64,000 nucleotides of DNA. Origin: Segetibacter koreensis DSM 18137 (GTDB lineage: Bacteria; Bacteroidota; Bacteroidia; Chitinophagales; Chitinophagaceae). This document shows, piece by piece, positions 44,658-54,599 of the stretch (positions are counted from its first letter, which is position 1; the number at the start of each line of letters is the position of its first letter). The notes beneath the pieces were generated by a model. It was not told where the DNA came from, did no database searches, and saw only the letters and a program-made list of their open reading frames with translations. Made by a program: the position numbers and the translations under genes. Location: assembly GCF_000374045.1 (NCBI RefSeq), contig NZ_KB893359.1, positions 124,001 to 188,000 of the forward strand. Direction: 5' to 3'.

Positions 44658-45471
44658 TACCTGTTTTGGTAAAAGTTATTTTTTGTTGCTTATACAAATT
44701 TCCGGTAGCCATTTTAAAGGCTTTTTTACTCATCCCAAAGAAATTATAGATTTCTTCCGGGTCTGACTTGTCATGGTAAGGTAAATAGCCGTTGTTCTCA
44801 TTAAGTAGTCTCAGTATTTTTTCAGCTTCATCTTCTACCCTGTTGTATCCCGGCCGGCCTATAACAACATCAATCTTGTTTTCGGGTCGAATAGTTTTTA
44901 CATATCCCTTCATCTTATCGCCTACCCCAATATTTTGGTATATCTCATTGAAATGTAAAACGCCTGTATGTATATTGTTAATAATTACCAGGTAGCCGAT
45001 ATCCGTACGCCTGTATACAGTAAGGTCAACAATATCTTTTTCTTTTACTGTAAGATTTTCGTTACTTAAAAAAGGCTCAATTTTTTCTGTCGCTGCTACC
45101 CGGCCGGTTTGTTCGTCAAGGTAAATTTTTACAAGGTATTCTGCACCCTGACGCATGCCGCTTAATTGCTTGCTTTTGGGAACAAAAATATCTTTCATCA
45201 ATCCCCAGTCAAGAAACGCTCCCTGGTTAGTTACTGTAACTGCTTTCATTTTTACAATATCACCAACCACGCCCTTAGGATGCTGGGTAGTAGCAATTAC
45301 TCTGCCTTCTGAGTCATGATAAACAAAAACTTTTATTTCATCACCTATCGCCAATCCTTCAGGTGCAAATCTTTTTGGAAGTAGAATACCTGCAGCACCA
45401 TCATCGAGGTAAAAACCGAAATCTACCGCCCTTACCACTTTCAATACATTATAATCCCCGACTTTTACCAT
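44638..45471 (-). CDS. CvfB-like S1 RNA-binding protein
   Basis: 277 residues. Three S1-like OB folds in series: VGDYNVLKVVRAVDFGFYLDD (1-60), VGDIVKMKAVTVTNQGAFLDWG (~70-135) and KEKDIVDLTVYRRTDIGYLVIINNIHTG (~145-210), then a C-terminal winged helix (DPEEIYNFFGMSKKAFKMATGNLYKQ). This is the architecture of CvfB/YitL, which binds RNA and affects virulence factor expression in Staphylococcus; in other bacteria its role is unknown. Its 3' end overlaps the kinase gene by 20 bp. Confidence 0.9.
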   Translation of the reverse strand: MVKVGDYNVLKVVRAVDFGFYLDDGAAGILLPKRFAPEGLAIGDEIKVFVYHDSEGRVIATTQHPKGVVGDIVKMKAVTVTNQGAFLDWGLMKDIFVPKSKQLSGMRQGAEYLVKIYLDEQTGRVAATEKIEPFLSNENLTVKEKDIVDLTVYRRTDIGYLVIINNIHTGVLHFNEIYQNIGVGDKMKGYVKTIRPENKIDVVIGRPGYNRVEDEAEKILRLLNENNGYLPYHDKSDPEEIYNFFGMSKKAFKMATGNLYKQQKITFTKTGIKLAES

Positions 45472-45491
45472 ATTTTATGTTTCAGCAGGTG

Positions 45492-45499
45492 CAAAGGTA
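45492..45499 (-). promoter_or_regulatory. -7 promoter element TACCTTTG of the cvfB-like gene
   Basis: Exact TAnnTTTG on the minus strand, 20 bp before the start codon. A TTTG at 45511-45514 is too close to be a normal -33. Confidence 0.45.
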
Positions 45500-45658
45500 A
45501 AAGCATTTCTCAAACATTTAGGATGAGTAAAAAGTCTACCCTTAATTAGAGAAAAGCCTCCTACGAATTAGAAGCAATAATTATTGATGATTATCTAGGA
45601 AAATCTTTGAAGCAGCATTTACATAATTTAATGATTTCTATTTCACATTCAAACCATC

Positions 45659-46723
45659 TTACAACTTCGCCCTTTCATATTGAACTGGCCATTGTACCTC
45701 TGCGCCCAGTGCTTTGGCGGCATGCAGTGGAAAATAAGGGTTTCTTAAAAATTCTCTTGCCATTATTACCACATCCGCTTTGCCTGATGAAATAATTTCT
45801 TCTGCCTGTTCTGGCCTGGTAATTATTCCTACAGCTCCTGTTAAAATGCCAACCTCCTTTTTAATAGCTTCTGCAAATTGCACCTGGTAACCAGGACCGA
45901 CGGCAATCTTTGCATGAGGAACATTTCCGCCTGATGAACAATCAATTAAATCTACATTTTTTTGTTGTAAAACTTTTGCTAACTCAATTGAATCTTCAAC
46001 AGTCCAGCCACCTTCCGTCCAATCGCTTGCTGATATTCTTACAAACAATAACATTGTTTCCGGCCATACTTCTTTTATAGAATCAACCACCTCAGTCAAT
46101 AATCTTATTCTGTTTTTAAATGAACCACCATATTCATCATTGCGATGATTGCTGAGCGGGGAATAAAACTCGTGCAGCAAATAGCCGTGGGCAGCATGAA
46201 TTTCAATAACTTTAAAACCTGCGTGTAGCGCCCGTACAGCGGCTGCTTTAAAATCTGATTTTACTTTTTCAATTCCTGCCTTATCCAATGCGACCGAAGG
46301 TATATCATCAGGCCTGAAAGGGGTTGTATCAGCGGCTACGGTAGGCCAACCGCCTTGCTCTACTGTCAACATCTTTCCCCCTTTCCATGGACTGCTGTGG
46401 CTTGCTTTTCTGCCCGCATGTGCCAATTGTACACCTGCAATGCTTCCCTGCGATTCTATAAAAGATACGATACGTTTCAGCCCTTCTATATGTTCATCTT
46501 TCCATAGACCAAGGTCGTCGGGCGTAATCCTTCCTTCTGGAGAAACCGCCGTAGCCTCCGTTATTATTAAACCTGCTCCGCCAACTGCCCGGCTTCCTAA
46601 ATGAACAAGGTGCCAATCATTAGAAAAACCATCAACGCTCGAATATTCGCACATTGGGGAAACAACTATTCTATTCTTTAATTGAATGCTTTTAATTTGT
46701 AGCGGTTCGAAAAGCTTTGGCAT
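45659..46723 (-). CDS. NADPH dehydrogenase, old yellow enzyme family (YqjM/NamA-like)
   Basis: 354 residues. A TIM barrel with the OYE signatures KNRIVVSPMCEYSS (FMN-binding; the Cys is typical of the YqjM thermophilic-like class), HLGSRAVGGAGLIITEATAVSPEGR, HAGRKAS, and IEIHAAHGYLLHEFYSPLSN with the substrate-binding His pair and Tyr. FMN-dependent reduction of activated C=C bonds, usually in detoxification. Length is normal. Monocistronic; no terminator recognised. Confidence 0.93.
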   Translation of the reverse strand: MPKLFEPLQIKSIQLKNRIVVSPMCEYSSVDGFSNDWHLVHLGSRAVGGAGLIITEATAVSPEGRITPDDLGLWKDEHIEGLKRIVSFIESQGSIAGVQLAHAGRKASHSSPWKGGKMLTVEQGGWPTVAADTTPFRPDDIPSVALDKAGIEKVKSDFKAAAVRALHAGFKVIEIHAAHGYLLHEFYSPLSNHRNDEYGGSFKNRIRLLTEVVDSIKEVWPETMLLFVRISASDWTEGGWTVEDSIELAKVLQQKNVDLIDCSSGGNVPHAKIAVGPGYQVQFAEAIKKEVGILTGAVGIITRPEQAEEIISSGKADVVIMAREFLRNPYFPLHAAKALGAEVQWPVQYERAKL

Positions 46724-46857
46724 GGTGAAAAATTTGAAAATTGAAAAAGTAATTCAAAAACATGATAGCTGAAAGTCACTCAATATTCGTACCTCCTAAG
46801 ATAGAAAGGAATATTTACAGGAAACAATGTCTAAAAGAAACTGAAAGAGGCTAATTA

Positions 46858-48117
46858 TTAATCCTTTTCTTCAATCCGCACACGATTTTCTACAACAGCT
46901 TTGTACCGTATCAAATCTACTGCATTTTCACTTCTCGCAATTACAACGGTCGCTACTGTGTTTCCAATCATATTGGTCAGTGCCCTTGCTTCGCTCATAA
47001 AACGATCAACGCCAATTAACAACCCTAATCCTTCTACAGGTACAACTTTTAGTGCGGTTAATGTTGAGGCGAGTACGAGAAACCCACTTCCGGTTATACC
47101 GGCAGCGCCCTTGCTTGTAATTAATAATATACCAATTACAGAAAGCTCCTGGCCAAGAGATAAAGGCACATTAAAAACCTGGGCTAAAAAAATTACACTT
47201 AGACTTAAATAAATACTTGTACCATCTAAATTGAAGCTGTACCCCGCGGGAATGATTAAGCCCACCACACTTTTTTCACATCCTGCATTTTCAAGTTTAG
47301 CCATGATGTTTGGCAAAACAGACTCACTGCTGCTGGAACCAAAAACAATTAGCAATTCTGCTTTTATGTATCCCAATAATTTCCATAAACTAAAATTATA
47401 ATAGCGGGCAATAAGATTAAGTACAACAAAAATAAACAGCAGTACAGTAATATAAAAAGTCAGCATAAGCTTACCTAAGATCAAAAGAGTTGTAAAGCCA
47501 TATTTCCCGATTGTGAAGGCCATGCCGCCAAAGGCGCCCAAAGGGCTTACTCTCATTATTATTCTTAGAATATTAAACAGGACTTTGTTTAATTTTTCAA
47601 ATGTTATTATTACGCTCTTACCATTGTTGCCTAATTGTTTTAAACCAATACTAAACAAAATTCCAAAAAACAATATTTGAATAATATCGCCTTTTGCAAA
47701 TGCATCGACAACATTTGCAGGCACAATATGTAATATAAAATCAGCCCAATCAAAACCTTTTGTATCAGTAATTGCTTTTACATTGGCACCCGTCACGCTA
47801 CTATGCGTAACACCTGCGCCTGGTTTTATAACATTGGCAACTACAAGCCCAATTATGATGGCAATGGTAGTGACCACTTCAAAATATAGTAAACCTTTAC
47901 CCCCTACCCTTCCAACTTTCTTTAAATCGCCTGCACCTGCAACACCTAATACTATTGTAAAAAAAATGACAGGAGCTATTACCATGCGTATCATATTTAT
48001 AAACATGTCGCTAATAAGTTTAGCTGTAGGCGCAAATGAGGGAAACAAAGAGCCAACCACCACTCCGGCGAGTATGCCGATAATTACCTGCACATATAGA
48101 ATCCTGAGATATTTCAT
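46858..48117 (-). CDS. Dicarboxylate/amino acid:cation symporter (DAACS, DctA/GltP type)
   Basis: 419 residues, polytopic. Family motifs: GSSSSESVLPNIMAKLENAGC (serine-rich re-entrant hairpin HP1), GYSFNLDGTSIYLSL (TM7 NxDG-type motif), SKGAAGITGSGFLVLASTL (HP2) and DRFMSEARALTNMIGN (TM8 substrate site). These bind a C4-dicarboxylate or glutamate/aspartate with Na+ or H+. The absence of a TM8 arginine is hard to call; DRFMSEARALTN has Arg in the place that selects acidic substrates. Monocistronic. Confidence 0.93.
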   Translation of the reverse strand: MKYLRILYVQVIIGILAGVVVGSLFPSFAPTAKLISDMFINMIRMVIAPVIFFTIVLGVAGAGDLKKVGRVGGKGLLYFEVVTTIAIIIGLVVANVIKPGAGVTHSSVTGANVKAITDTKGFDWADFILHIVPANVVDAFAKGDIIQILFFGILFSIGLKQLGNNGKSVIITFEKLNKVLFNILRIIMRVSPLGAFGGMAFTIGKYGFTTLLILGKLMLTFYITVLLFIFVVLNLIARYYNFSLWKLLGYIKAELLIVFGSSSSESVLPNIMAKLENAGCEKSVVGLIIPAGYSFNLDGTSIYLSLSVIFLAQVFNVPLSLGQELSVIGILLITSKGAAGITGSGFLVLASTLTALKVVPVEGLGLLIGVDRFMSEARALTNMIGNTVATVVIARSENAVDLIRYKAVVENRVRIEEKD

Positions 48118-48321
48118 TTATAATTTTTATTTACCAAACTATTTAATGTTACGTCAATTTATCTTTCAAGCCTTTTGCAAATAACAAAAACAAGCATAAA
48201 AGACTGAAGCTGAACCTGGATTCGCCGATAAACTAATTGCGACGCAACGAGGATGCCATGAAAACAAATGCAGGTATCAGAAAAGAAGCTTCTAATGTTG
48301 ATTGAACATTGGTTTACAGAT

Positions 48322-49875
48322 TCAATGACTGCCATTCAAGATCTTATTGTTCTTCTCCTTAATTATTTCCTGAACAGGTTTTCCATAAACTTTACTTTCA
48401 AGCCATGAGATAATGTCGAGGTAAGAAAAAGCCCGGGTTTCAAAACGGTTGTTTTCGAGACTTTTTAATTTAATCAATAATTTTTCAAACTCAGGTCTTA
48501 ATTTTCTATAGCTTACGTGAAATGAGTTTCTCAAAAATTTAAAAATTTCTTCTTCCACAATACTGAGATTTTTCATTTTCGCCATAAATCTGTAAACTGA
48601 TTTTATCAGGTATTCAAGGATATCAAAGTTTCCTATTTCATAGTGGGCTATCAGGTGCAAAAGCCTCGCATAACACTGAAGGTCGGTGCGCAGGTCTACC
48701 TTCCAGTTAATAATTTTATTCAGATAGGAAATCGTACTATCATAATTACCACTGCCAAAATAGAGCGAACTGATTTTATAATAGAAAACCAGGATCCTGT
48801 GCCTGTCAAGATATAAGGAGTATTCTTTTATTTTTTCTTCTATGTAAGGCACCAGGTACAAGCCTTCAGAAAAAGTGCCTTCCATAAAGTGCTTGTTTAG
48901 CTTTGCAATGTATATGTACACAAAACATTGGACTTTGTTATTATCATTTCCTGTTACAAGTGGCGTCTCTGCAAATTGCTCAAACTTAGTAAGGTACTCG
49001 GTAAATTTCTTTCTGTTCCTGATGTCAAAGTTTGCGCTGATCAGGTTGTGCATACCTTTTATATAGTGTGCAGTTTCTATTTCGATCATATGTGGCTCGC
49101 GTTCAAAAAGATCTACCCATTTTTGTGTGTAACGGTAATACATTAAAAAATCCTGGAGGATAAATGCAAACCAACTATAGCTTTGATAATAATATAACTT
49201 TTCGTAGAAACCTGTTGCCTGGTCACCTTCAAACGGAAGTGACTCTTCAAAATATTGTTTTATAGCGGTGGCGTCGTGTTCGTTTCTTGCATGACCGTGT
49301 TTTATATACCAGCTATACAGTTTCAGCGCGAGGTTAGAAAGTAGTGTTATTCTTAGCAATCTTCGGCTTGATTGCTCTGCCTCGTTTGCCAAAACATCTG
49401 CCTTATCTTCCATACTACGGGTAATGTGTAGACCTTCAATATTTTTTTCAAGAAACAAAGCCTGCATCAGTAAGGTTACCTGGTTATTTTCGCGTGCAGT
49501 TTCTTTCAATTTCTCAATTATTTTCAAACTCTGCAGGTAAAGACCTTTGTTGTATAATAAATTTGCATAATCCAATTGTTCGTGCAATTGAACCTGCATA
49601 TTTTCATTGGTTTTTAGTAATCGCAGACTTGCCAGTAACTGCTTGTATAAATGAGCTTTAATATTTGACAGTTGTTGCTTTTTTACTGAAGGATTTTTCT
49701 TTAATAAATATTCTTCATCATACTCCGTCATTTTATCCAATGCATCAAATACCTGTATGATTTTTAAATCTTCAGCGGAGCTGTTCCTGGTTACATATAA
49801 TTTAAAGTTTCGCTTTTCTGATTTTTCCAGCGAATGAATTAATTGAAACAAAGCATCTGTGGACCTGTTGGGCAT
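48322..49875 (-). CDS. Hypothetical alpha-helical repeat (TPR-like) protein
   Basis: 517 residues, no signal peptide or membrane helix. Almost entirely helical, with regularly spaced aromatic and hydrophobic residues and stretches such as ANLLYNKGLYLQSLKIIEKLK and SSLYFGSGNYDSTISYLNKI that look like degenerate TPR units. The N-terminus (ALFQLIHSLEKSEKRNFKLYVTR) is highly charged. I have an impression of similar ~500-residue proteins in Chitinophagaceae genomes, but no function. It is divergent from leuA. Confidence 0.75.
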   Translation of the reverse strand: MPNRSTDALFQLIHSLEKSEKRNFKLYVTRNSSAEDLKIIQVFDALDKMTEYDEEYLLKKNPSVKKQQLSNIKAHLYKQLLASLRLLKTNENMQVQLHEQLDYANLLYNKGLYLQSLKIIEKLKETARENNQVTLLMQALFLEKNIEGLHITRSMEDKADVLANEAEQSSRRLLRITLLSNLALKLYSWYIKHGHARNEHDATAIKQYFEESLPFEGDQATGFYEKLYYYQSYSWFAFILQDFLMYYRYTQKWVDLFEREPHMIEIETAHYIKGMHNLISANFDIRNRKKFTEYLTKFEQFAETPLVTGNDNNKVQCFVYIYIAKLNKHFMEGTFSEGLYLVPYIEEKIKEYSLYLDRHRILVFYYKISSLYFGSGNYDSTISYLNKIINWKVDLRTDLQCYARLLHLIAHYEIGNFDILEYLIKSVYRFMAKMKNLSIVEEEIFKFLRNSFHVSYRKLRPEFEKLLIKLKSLENNRFETRAFSYLDIISWLESKVYGKPVQEIIKEKNNKILNGSH

Positions 49876-50076
49876 CGTATAATTTTTTTTGTAGAAATCA
49901 ATACCAGTAAGCGTTTTAACAAAGTCTTGCTTTTTTTATTAGTGTAAAAAAGGTTCAACATTGTTTTATATATCATTTTAAACATGGTAATTTCGAAAAT
50001 ACAGGTAGTTTTCACTATATTTTACTATTATTACAAATATAAACAGCCTGTTCATCATCTTATAAAAATTAGATTT

Positions 50077-51249
50077 ATGCAAGGCAAGCAAGTTTACATT
50101 TTCGATACCACTCTTAGAGACGGCGAGCAGGTCCCCGGATGTAAGCTGAATACTTTGGAGAAAGTGGATTTGGCATTAAAGCTTGAAGAACTGGGCGTAG
50201 ATATTATTGAAGCTGGTTTCCCCATTTCCAGCCCTGGTGATTACGAGTCAGTTAATATGATTTCTAAAACCATTAAAAATGCAACGGTTTGCGGGCTAAC
50301 AAGGGCAGTGCAAAAAGATATTGAAGTAGCAGGACAGGCACTTAAATATGCGAAACGGCCCCGCATACATACCGGCATTGGCACATCAGACTTTCACATA
50401 AAAGGAAAATTCAATTCAAATCGCGAAGACATTTTACAAAGAGCTATTCAATGCGTAAAATGGGCAAGAAATTTTACGGACGATGTAGAGTTTTACGCAG
50501 AAGATGCAGGCCGTACCGAAAATGAATATCTGGCAAAAGTAATAGAGGCGGTAATTGCGGCAGGAGCTACCACAGTAAATATTCCTGATACAACCGGTTA
50601 TTGTCTTCCTTCTCAATACGGAGAAAAAATTGCTTATTTAAAAAACAACGTTTCAAATATTGATAAGGCTATTATTTCGTGCCATTGTCACAATGACCTT
50701 GGTCTTGCAACCGCCAACTCAATAGCAGGCGTTATAAACGGAGCTCAGCAAATTGAGTGTACGATAAATGGCATAGGTGAGAGAGCAGGTAACACTGCAC
50801 TGGAAGAAGTGGTAATGATTATAAAGCAACACAAAGAGCTTGGTTTTTTTACCAACATCCAGACAAAATTATTGAATCCGCTCAGCCGCCTTGTTTCAGA
50901 TACAATGCGTGTACCTGTGCAACCCAATAAAGCAATTGTAGGTGCAAATGCATTCTCGCATTCCTCCGGCATTCACCAGGATGGATTTTTAAAAGATGCA
51001 AATACTTACGAAACTATTAATCCCGATGATGTCGGGGCTGAGGGAAGTAAGATTGTTTTAACAGCACGAAGCGGCAGAAGTGCCTTAGCATATCGTTTTC
51101 AAAAATTAGGTTTTTCATTTACACGCAATGATATAGATGTGTTATATGAAAACTTCTTACAGCTTGCAGATAAGAAAAAAGAAGTTGATGAAGATGACTT
51201 AGCTAAACTTGCGCAGGAATACCAGCCCGAGATGTCAGAAGTGTTATAG
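50077..51249 (+). CDS. leuA: 2-isopropylmalate synthase, short form
   Basis: 390 residues from ATG 50077; the open frame extends upstream to 49984 but [18 protein letters not shown] is the family start. Catalytic TIM barrel: [13 protein letters not shown], metal-binding [13 protein letters not shown] and [13 protein letters not shown]. The sequence continues through [14 protein letters not shown] and ends ~130 residues earlier than E. coli LeuA, so the C-terminal regulatory domain that binds leucine is missing. Condenses acetyl-CoA with 2-oxoisovalerate, first step of leucine synthesis. First gene of the branched-chain cluster; leuC and leuD do not follow. A homocitrate or citramalate synthase role cannot be excluded. 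Confidence 0.85.
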   Translation: MQGKQVYIFDTTLRDGEQVPGCKLNTLEKVDLALKLEELGVDIIEAGFPISSPGDYESVNMISKTIKNATVCGLTRAVQKDIEVAGQALKYAKRPRIHTGIGTSDFHIKGKFNSNREDILQRAIQCVKWARNFTDDVEFYAEDAGRTENEYLAKVIEAVIAAGATTVNIPDTTGYCLPSQYGEKIAYLKNNVSNIDKAIISCHCHNDLGLATANSIAGVINGAQQIECTINGIGERAGNTALEEVVMIIKQHKELGFFTNIQTKLLNPLSRLVSDTMRVPVQPNKAIVGANAFSHSSGIHQDGFLKDANTYETINPDDVGAEGSKIVLTARSGRSALAYRFQKLGFSFTRNDIDVLYENFLQLADKKKEVDEDDLAKLAQEYQPEMSEVL

Positions 51250-51638
51250 GTTTGGTTACAAGCAGTATTGGTTCCTGTGAAACATCCGTCGGCGAGTCCA
51301 GTTTAAACTTGTTTCAAGATTATTTGGAAATACCATTACTTTCATCATCGATCGTTGTATTAAGCTTTTAGAAAAAGTCTAAATTTTGAAAAGGAATGGC
51401 CAAAACATTATTTGAATAATTGAGATAAAGAGGGATAAAATCAATGCCAGTGGGACGTTTTGGTTTGTAAAAAATGGTAATGATAATATTAATTTCTTAT
51501 TGAACATAAAAGGCGAAATAGAAGAATTGAATCATTTGGCTGACTAATGAAACATTTGCATACTCTTCCCTAAAAGAGTTATTACATTTTATAAGGCGCT
51601 GTCTAAAGGGAGACATCGGCAAATTAGAGAGGCTTTTA
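51250..51638. other. 389-bp gap between leuA and leuB
   Basis: Related clusters often carry leuC and leuD at this point. Here I see only short frames; one stretch at 51416-51547 (43 codons after a stop, no ATG) reads like a protein fragment (KRDKINASGTFWFVKNGN), but is not leuD-like to my eye. No terminator was found. Confidence 0.4.
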
Positions 51639-52754
51639 ATGGATAAGAAAATAGCAGTCATATTTGGAGACGGAATAGGACCGGAAGTAACGCAACAATC
51701 AATAAAAGTATTGGATGCAATTGCACGCCAGTTCAAACATAATTTCAAGTACCAATATGGCCTTATGGGTGCAGTTGCTATTGATAAAACGGGAAACCCT
51801 TTGCCTGATGAAACCCTCCAGATATGTTTGAAAAGTGATGCAGTCTTATTTGGAGCTATTGGCCATCCAAAATACGATAACGACCCATCAGCTAAAGTAA
51901 GGCCCGAACAAGGCTTACTTAAAATAAGAAAGGAATTAGGGCTTTTCGCAAATATTCGACCTGTAATCACATATACTTCTTTACATTATTTATCGCCTTT
52001 AAAAAATAATCGCCTCGAAAATGTAGACTTTATTATTTTCCGTGAATTAACAGGAGGAATTTATTTTGGAAAAAAACAATTAAGCGACGATAAAACAGAG
52101 GCCTCTGACGATTGCATATACCATAGAGATGAAATAGAAAGAGTAGCACACCTTGCTTTTCAATATGCTCAAAAAAGAAGAAAAGTTCTTACACTGGTTG
52201 ATAAAGCTAACGTACTGGAAACGTCAAGGCTTTGGAGAAAAGTGATACAGGAGTTGGCAAAACAATATGCTGACGTTAAGGTGGACTATATGTTTGTAGA
52301 TAATGCAGCGATGCAGATTATTCTTAATCCAAAACAATTTGATGTTGTCTTAACTGAAAATATGTTTGGTGATATTATAAGCGACGAAGCAAGTGTTATC
52401 ACCGGCTCCCTTGGCCTATTACCATCGGCTTCTATTGGAAATAAACTTGCCCTGTTCGAACCTATTCATGGCAGTTATCCGCAGGCTGCAGGAAAAAATA
52501 TTGCGAACCCGATCGGCTCCATCTTATCTGCGGCTATGATGCTCGACCATTTTCAGCTTCATACAGAAGCGGAGTTGATAAGAGAAGCGGTACAATGGAC
52601 GTTGGCCAATGGTTTTGTTACCAAAGACATCGACCCTATAAATAATTATTCAACATCGACTATTGGGGAACTAATAACAGATTATGTGGAAAACAGGATA
52701 CCGTCAAAAATCAATAAAGAAAATATGATTATCAGTAAGTCGACCATCATTTAA
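51639..52754 (+). CDS. leuB: 3-isopropylmalate dehydrogenase
   Basis: 371 residues. IAVIFGDGIGPEV at the start, substrate loop GLFANIRPV with the arginines, FRELTGGIYFG (catalytic Tyr), VDKANVLETSRLWRKV (catalytic Lys), VLTENMFGDIISDEASVITGSLGLLPSAS and the NAD-binding EPIHGSYPQAAGKNIANP. Oxidises and decarboxylates 3-isopropylmalate to 2-oxoisocaproate in leucine synthesis, with NAD. Length normal. The start ATG fits the first beta strand. Confidence 0.95.
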   Translation: MDKKIAVIFGDGIGPEVTQQSIKVLDAIARQFKHNFKYQYGLMGAVAIDKTGNPLPDETLQICLKSDAVLFGAIGHPKYDNDPSAKVRPEQGLLKIRKELGLFANIRPVITYTSLHYLSPLKNNRLENVDFIIFRELTGGIYFGKKQLSDDKTEASDDCIYHRDEIERVAHLAFQYAQKRRKVLTLVDKANVLETSRLWRKVIQELAKQYADVKVDYMFVDNAAMQIILNPKQFDVVLTENMFGDIISDEASVITGSLGLLPSASIGNKLALFEPIHGSYPQAAGKNIANPIGSILSAAMMLDHFQLHTEAELIREAVQWTLANGFVTKDIDPINNYSTSTIGELITDYVENRIPSKINKENMIISKSTII

Positions 52755-52812
52755 CCCTAAAAGGCAGTAATAAATCCTACATTATAAACAACCAAACAAT
52801 AGCTGAAGAATA

Positions 52813-54546
52813 ATGGAACTAAATAAATACAGCAAAACAATTACACAGGATGTAACACAACCGGGAGCGCAGGCGATGTTATACGCTATTGGCTTTAAAG
52901 ATGAAGATTTTAATAAAGCACAAGTTGGTATTGTAAGCATGGGTTGGGATGGAAACCCTTGCAATATGCATCTTAATGACCTTGCTACAACTGTAAGGGA
53001 AAATATTAATAAGACGAAAGATTTGCTGGGTCTACGGTTTTATACTATTGGTGTCAGTGATGGTATCAGTATGGGTACCGATGGTATGCGCTATAGTCTT
53101 GTTAGCCGCGATTTGATAGCTGACAGCATTGAAACAAATGCAGGGGCACAATACTATGATGCGATAATTACTATACCCGGTTGCGATAAAAATATGCCTG
53201 GTTCAATCATAGCAATGGGTAGATTAAACCGACCTTCCATTATGTTATATGGAGGTACGATTGCACCCGGTCATTATAAGGGAGAAGATTTAAATCTTGT
53301 AAGCGCATTTGAAGCACTGGGACAAAAAATTGCAGGCAACTTAAGCGAAGCAGACTTTAAAGGCATTGTAAGAAATGCTTGTCCGGGCGCAGGTGCTTGC
53401 GGTGGTATGTATACCGCAAACACAATGGCCAGTGCTATTGAAGCATTGGGTATGAGTTTGCCAAATTCATCATCAAATCCTGCATTGAGCACAGACAAAC
53501 AAAAAGAATGTGTAGCGGTAGGCGCAGCTATAAAAGTGTTGCTTGAAAAAGATATTAAACCACGCGATATTATGACACGTAAAGCATTTGAAAATGCTGT
53601 TACAGTGGTGATGGTATTAGGTGGAAGCACCAACGCTGTATTGCATTTGATTGCAATGGCAAAGAGTGTAGATGTGGAATTAACACAAGATGATTTCCAG
53701 GATATCAGTAATAAAATACCGGTATTGGCAGATTTTAAACCCAGCGGTAAATACCTGATGGAAGACCTGCATCAATACGGAGGTATACCGGCAGTAATGA
53801 AATATTTATTGAGCAAAGGCTTGTTGCATGGTGATTGCTTAACAGTAACCGGAAAAACTGTGGCAGAAAATTTAGCTAATGCTCCTGACCTTGATTTTGA
53901 ACAACAGAAAATAATTATGCCCCTTGAAAAGCATTTAAAGGCGACAGGTCATTTACAGGTATTATATGGAAACCTTGCTGAAGGCGGTAGCGTTGCAAAA
54001 ATAAGTGGTAAAGAAGGAGAACGTTTCGAAGGACCGGCAAGAGTGTTTGATGGAGAGAAGCATTTAATAGAAGGTCTTTCAAGCGGAAAAGTAAAACACG
54101 GTGATGTAGTTGTAATCAGAAACATCGGACCTAAAGGTGCCCCGGGTATGCCTGAAATGCTTAAGCCAACAGGAGCTATTATTGGCGCAGGTTTAGGAAA
54201 AAGCGTTGCCTTAATAACCGATGGAAGATTCAGCGGAGGAACGCATGGTTTTGTTGTAGGACACATTACTCCGGAAGCATATGAAGGCGGTTTAATAGCA
54301 TTGGTTGAAGATGATGATATCATCGAAATAGATGCCATAAAAAACACACTCATACTAAAAGTAGATGAAGAAACCATTGCGGAAAGAAAAACCCGCTGGA
54401 AACAACCGGCATTAAAAGCAACTAAAGGAATACTCTTTAAGTATGCGATGCAGGTTACGAGCGCAGCGAATGGTTGTGTGACAGATGAACAAGCAAATAA
54501 TACCGTTCCTTCCTTTAAAAAGGAAGAAGCGATGAGCAAAATGTAG
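52813..54546 (+). CDS. ilvD: Dihydroxy-acid dehydratase
   Basis: 577 residues. Iron-sulfur ligands are visible in [10 protein letters not shown] and [16 protein letters not shown], with an upstream [10 protein letters not shown] region. The C-terminal domain has [22 protein letters not shown]. The enzyme dehydrates dihydroxy acids to 2-oxoisovalerate and 2-oxo-3-methylvalerate, the step before the final transamination of valine and isoleucine. Length normal. Lies 58 bp after leuB and 53 bp before ilvB, consistent with one operon. Confidence 0.96.
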   Translation: MELNKYSKTITQDVTQPGAQAMLYAIGFKDEDFNKAQVGIVSMGWDGNPCNMHLNDLATTVRENINKTKDLLGLRFYTIGVSDGISMGTDGMRYSLVSRDLIADSIETNAGAQYYDAIITIPGCDKNMPGSIIAMGRLNRPSIMLYGGTIAPGHYKGEDLNLVSAFEALGQKIAGNLSEADFKGIVRNACPGAGACGGMYTANTMASAIEALGMSLPNSSSNPALSTDKQKECVAVGAAIKVLLEKDIKPRDIMTRKAFENAVTVVMVLGGSTNAVLHLIAMAKSVDVELTQDDFQDISNKIPVLADFKPSGKYLMEDLHQYGGIPAVMKYLLSKGLLHGDCLTVTGKTVAENLANAPDLDFEQQKIIMPLEKHLKATGHLQVLYGNLAEGGSVAKISGKEGERFEGPARVFDGEKHLIEGLSSGKVKHGDVVVIRNIGPKGAPGMPEMLKPTGAIIGAGLGKSVALITDGRFSGGTHGFVVGHITPEAYEGGLIALVEDDDIIEIDAIKNTLILKVDEETIAERKTRWKQPALKATKGILFKYAMQVTSAANGCVTDEQANNTVPSFKKEEAMSKM

Positions 54547-54599
54547 AATATTAATATTTTTATAAGCCTTTTTGGAATTAGGGCTAAAAAACAATTGTG

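Noticed and set aside
49984-50076. In-frame 31-codon N-terminal extension of leuA, rich in Val, Ile and Tyr, considered as an attenuator leader peptide
   Set aside because: It has no stop codon before leuA and no terminator hairpin follows; the family start at 50077 is clear.
51416-51547. 43-codon protein-like stretch in the leuA-leuB gap, considered a leuD remnant
   Set aside because: No start codon and no recognisable LeuD motif; it could be chance in AT-rich DNA.
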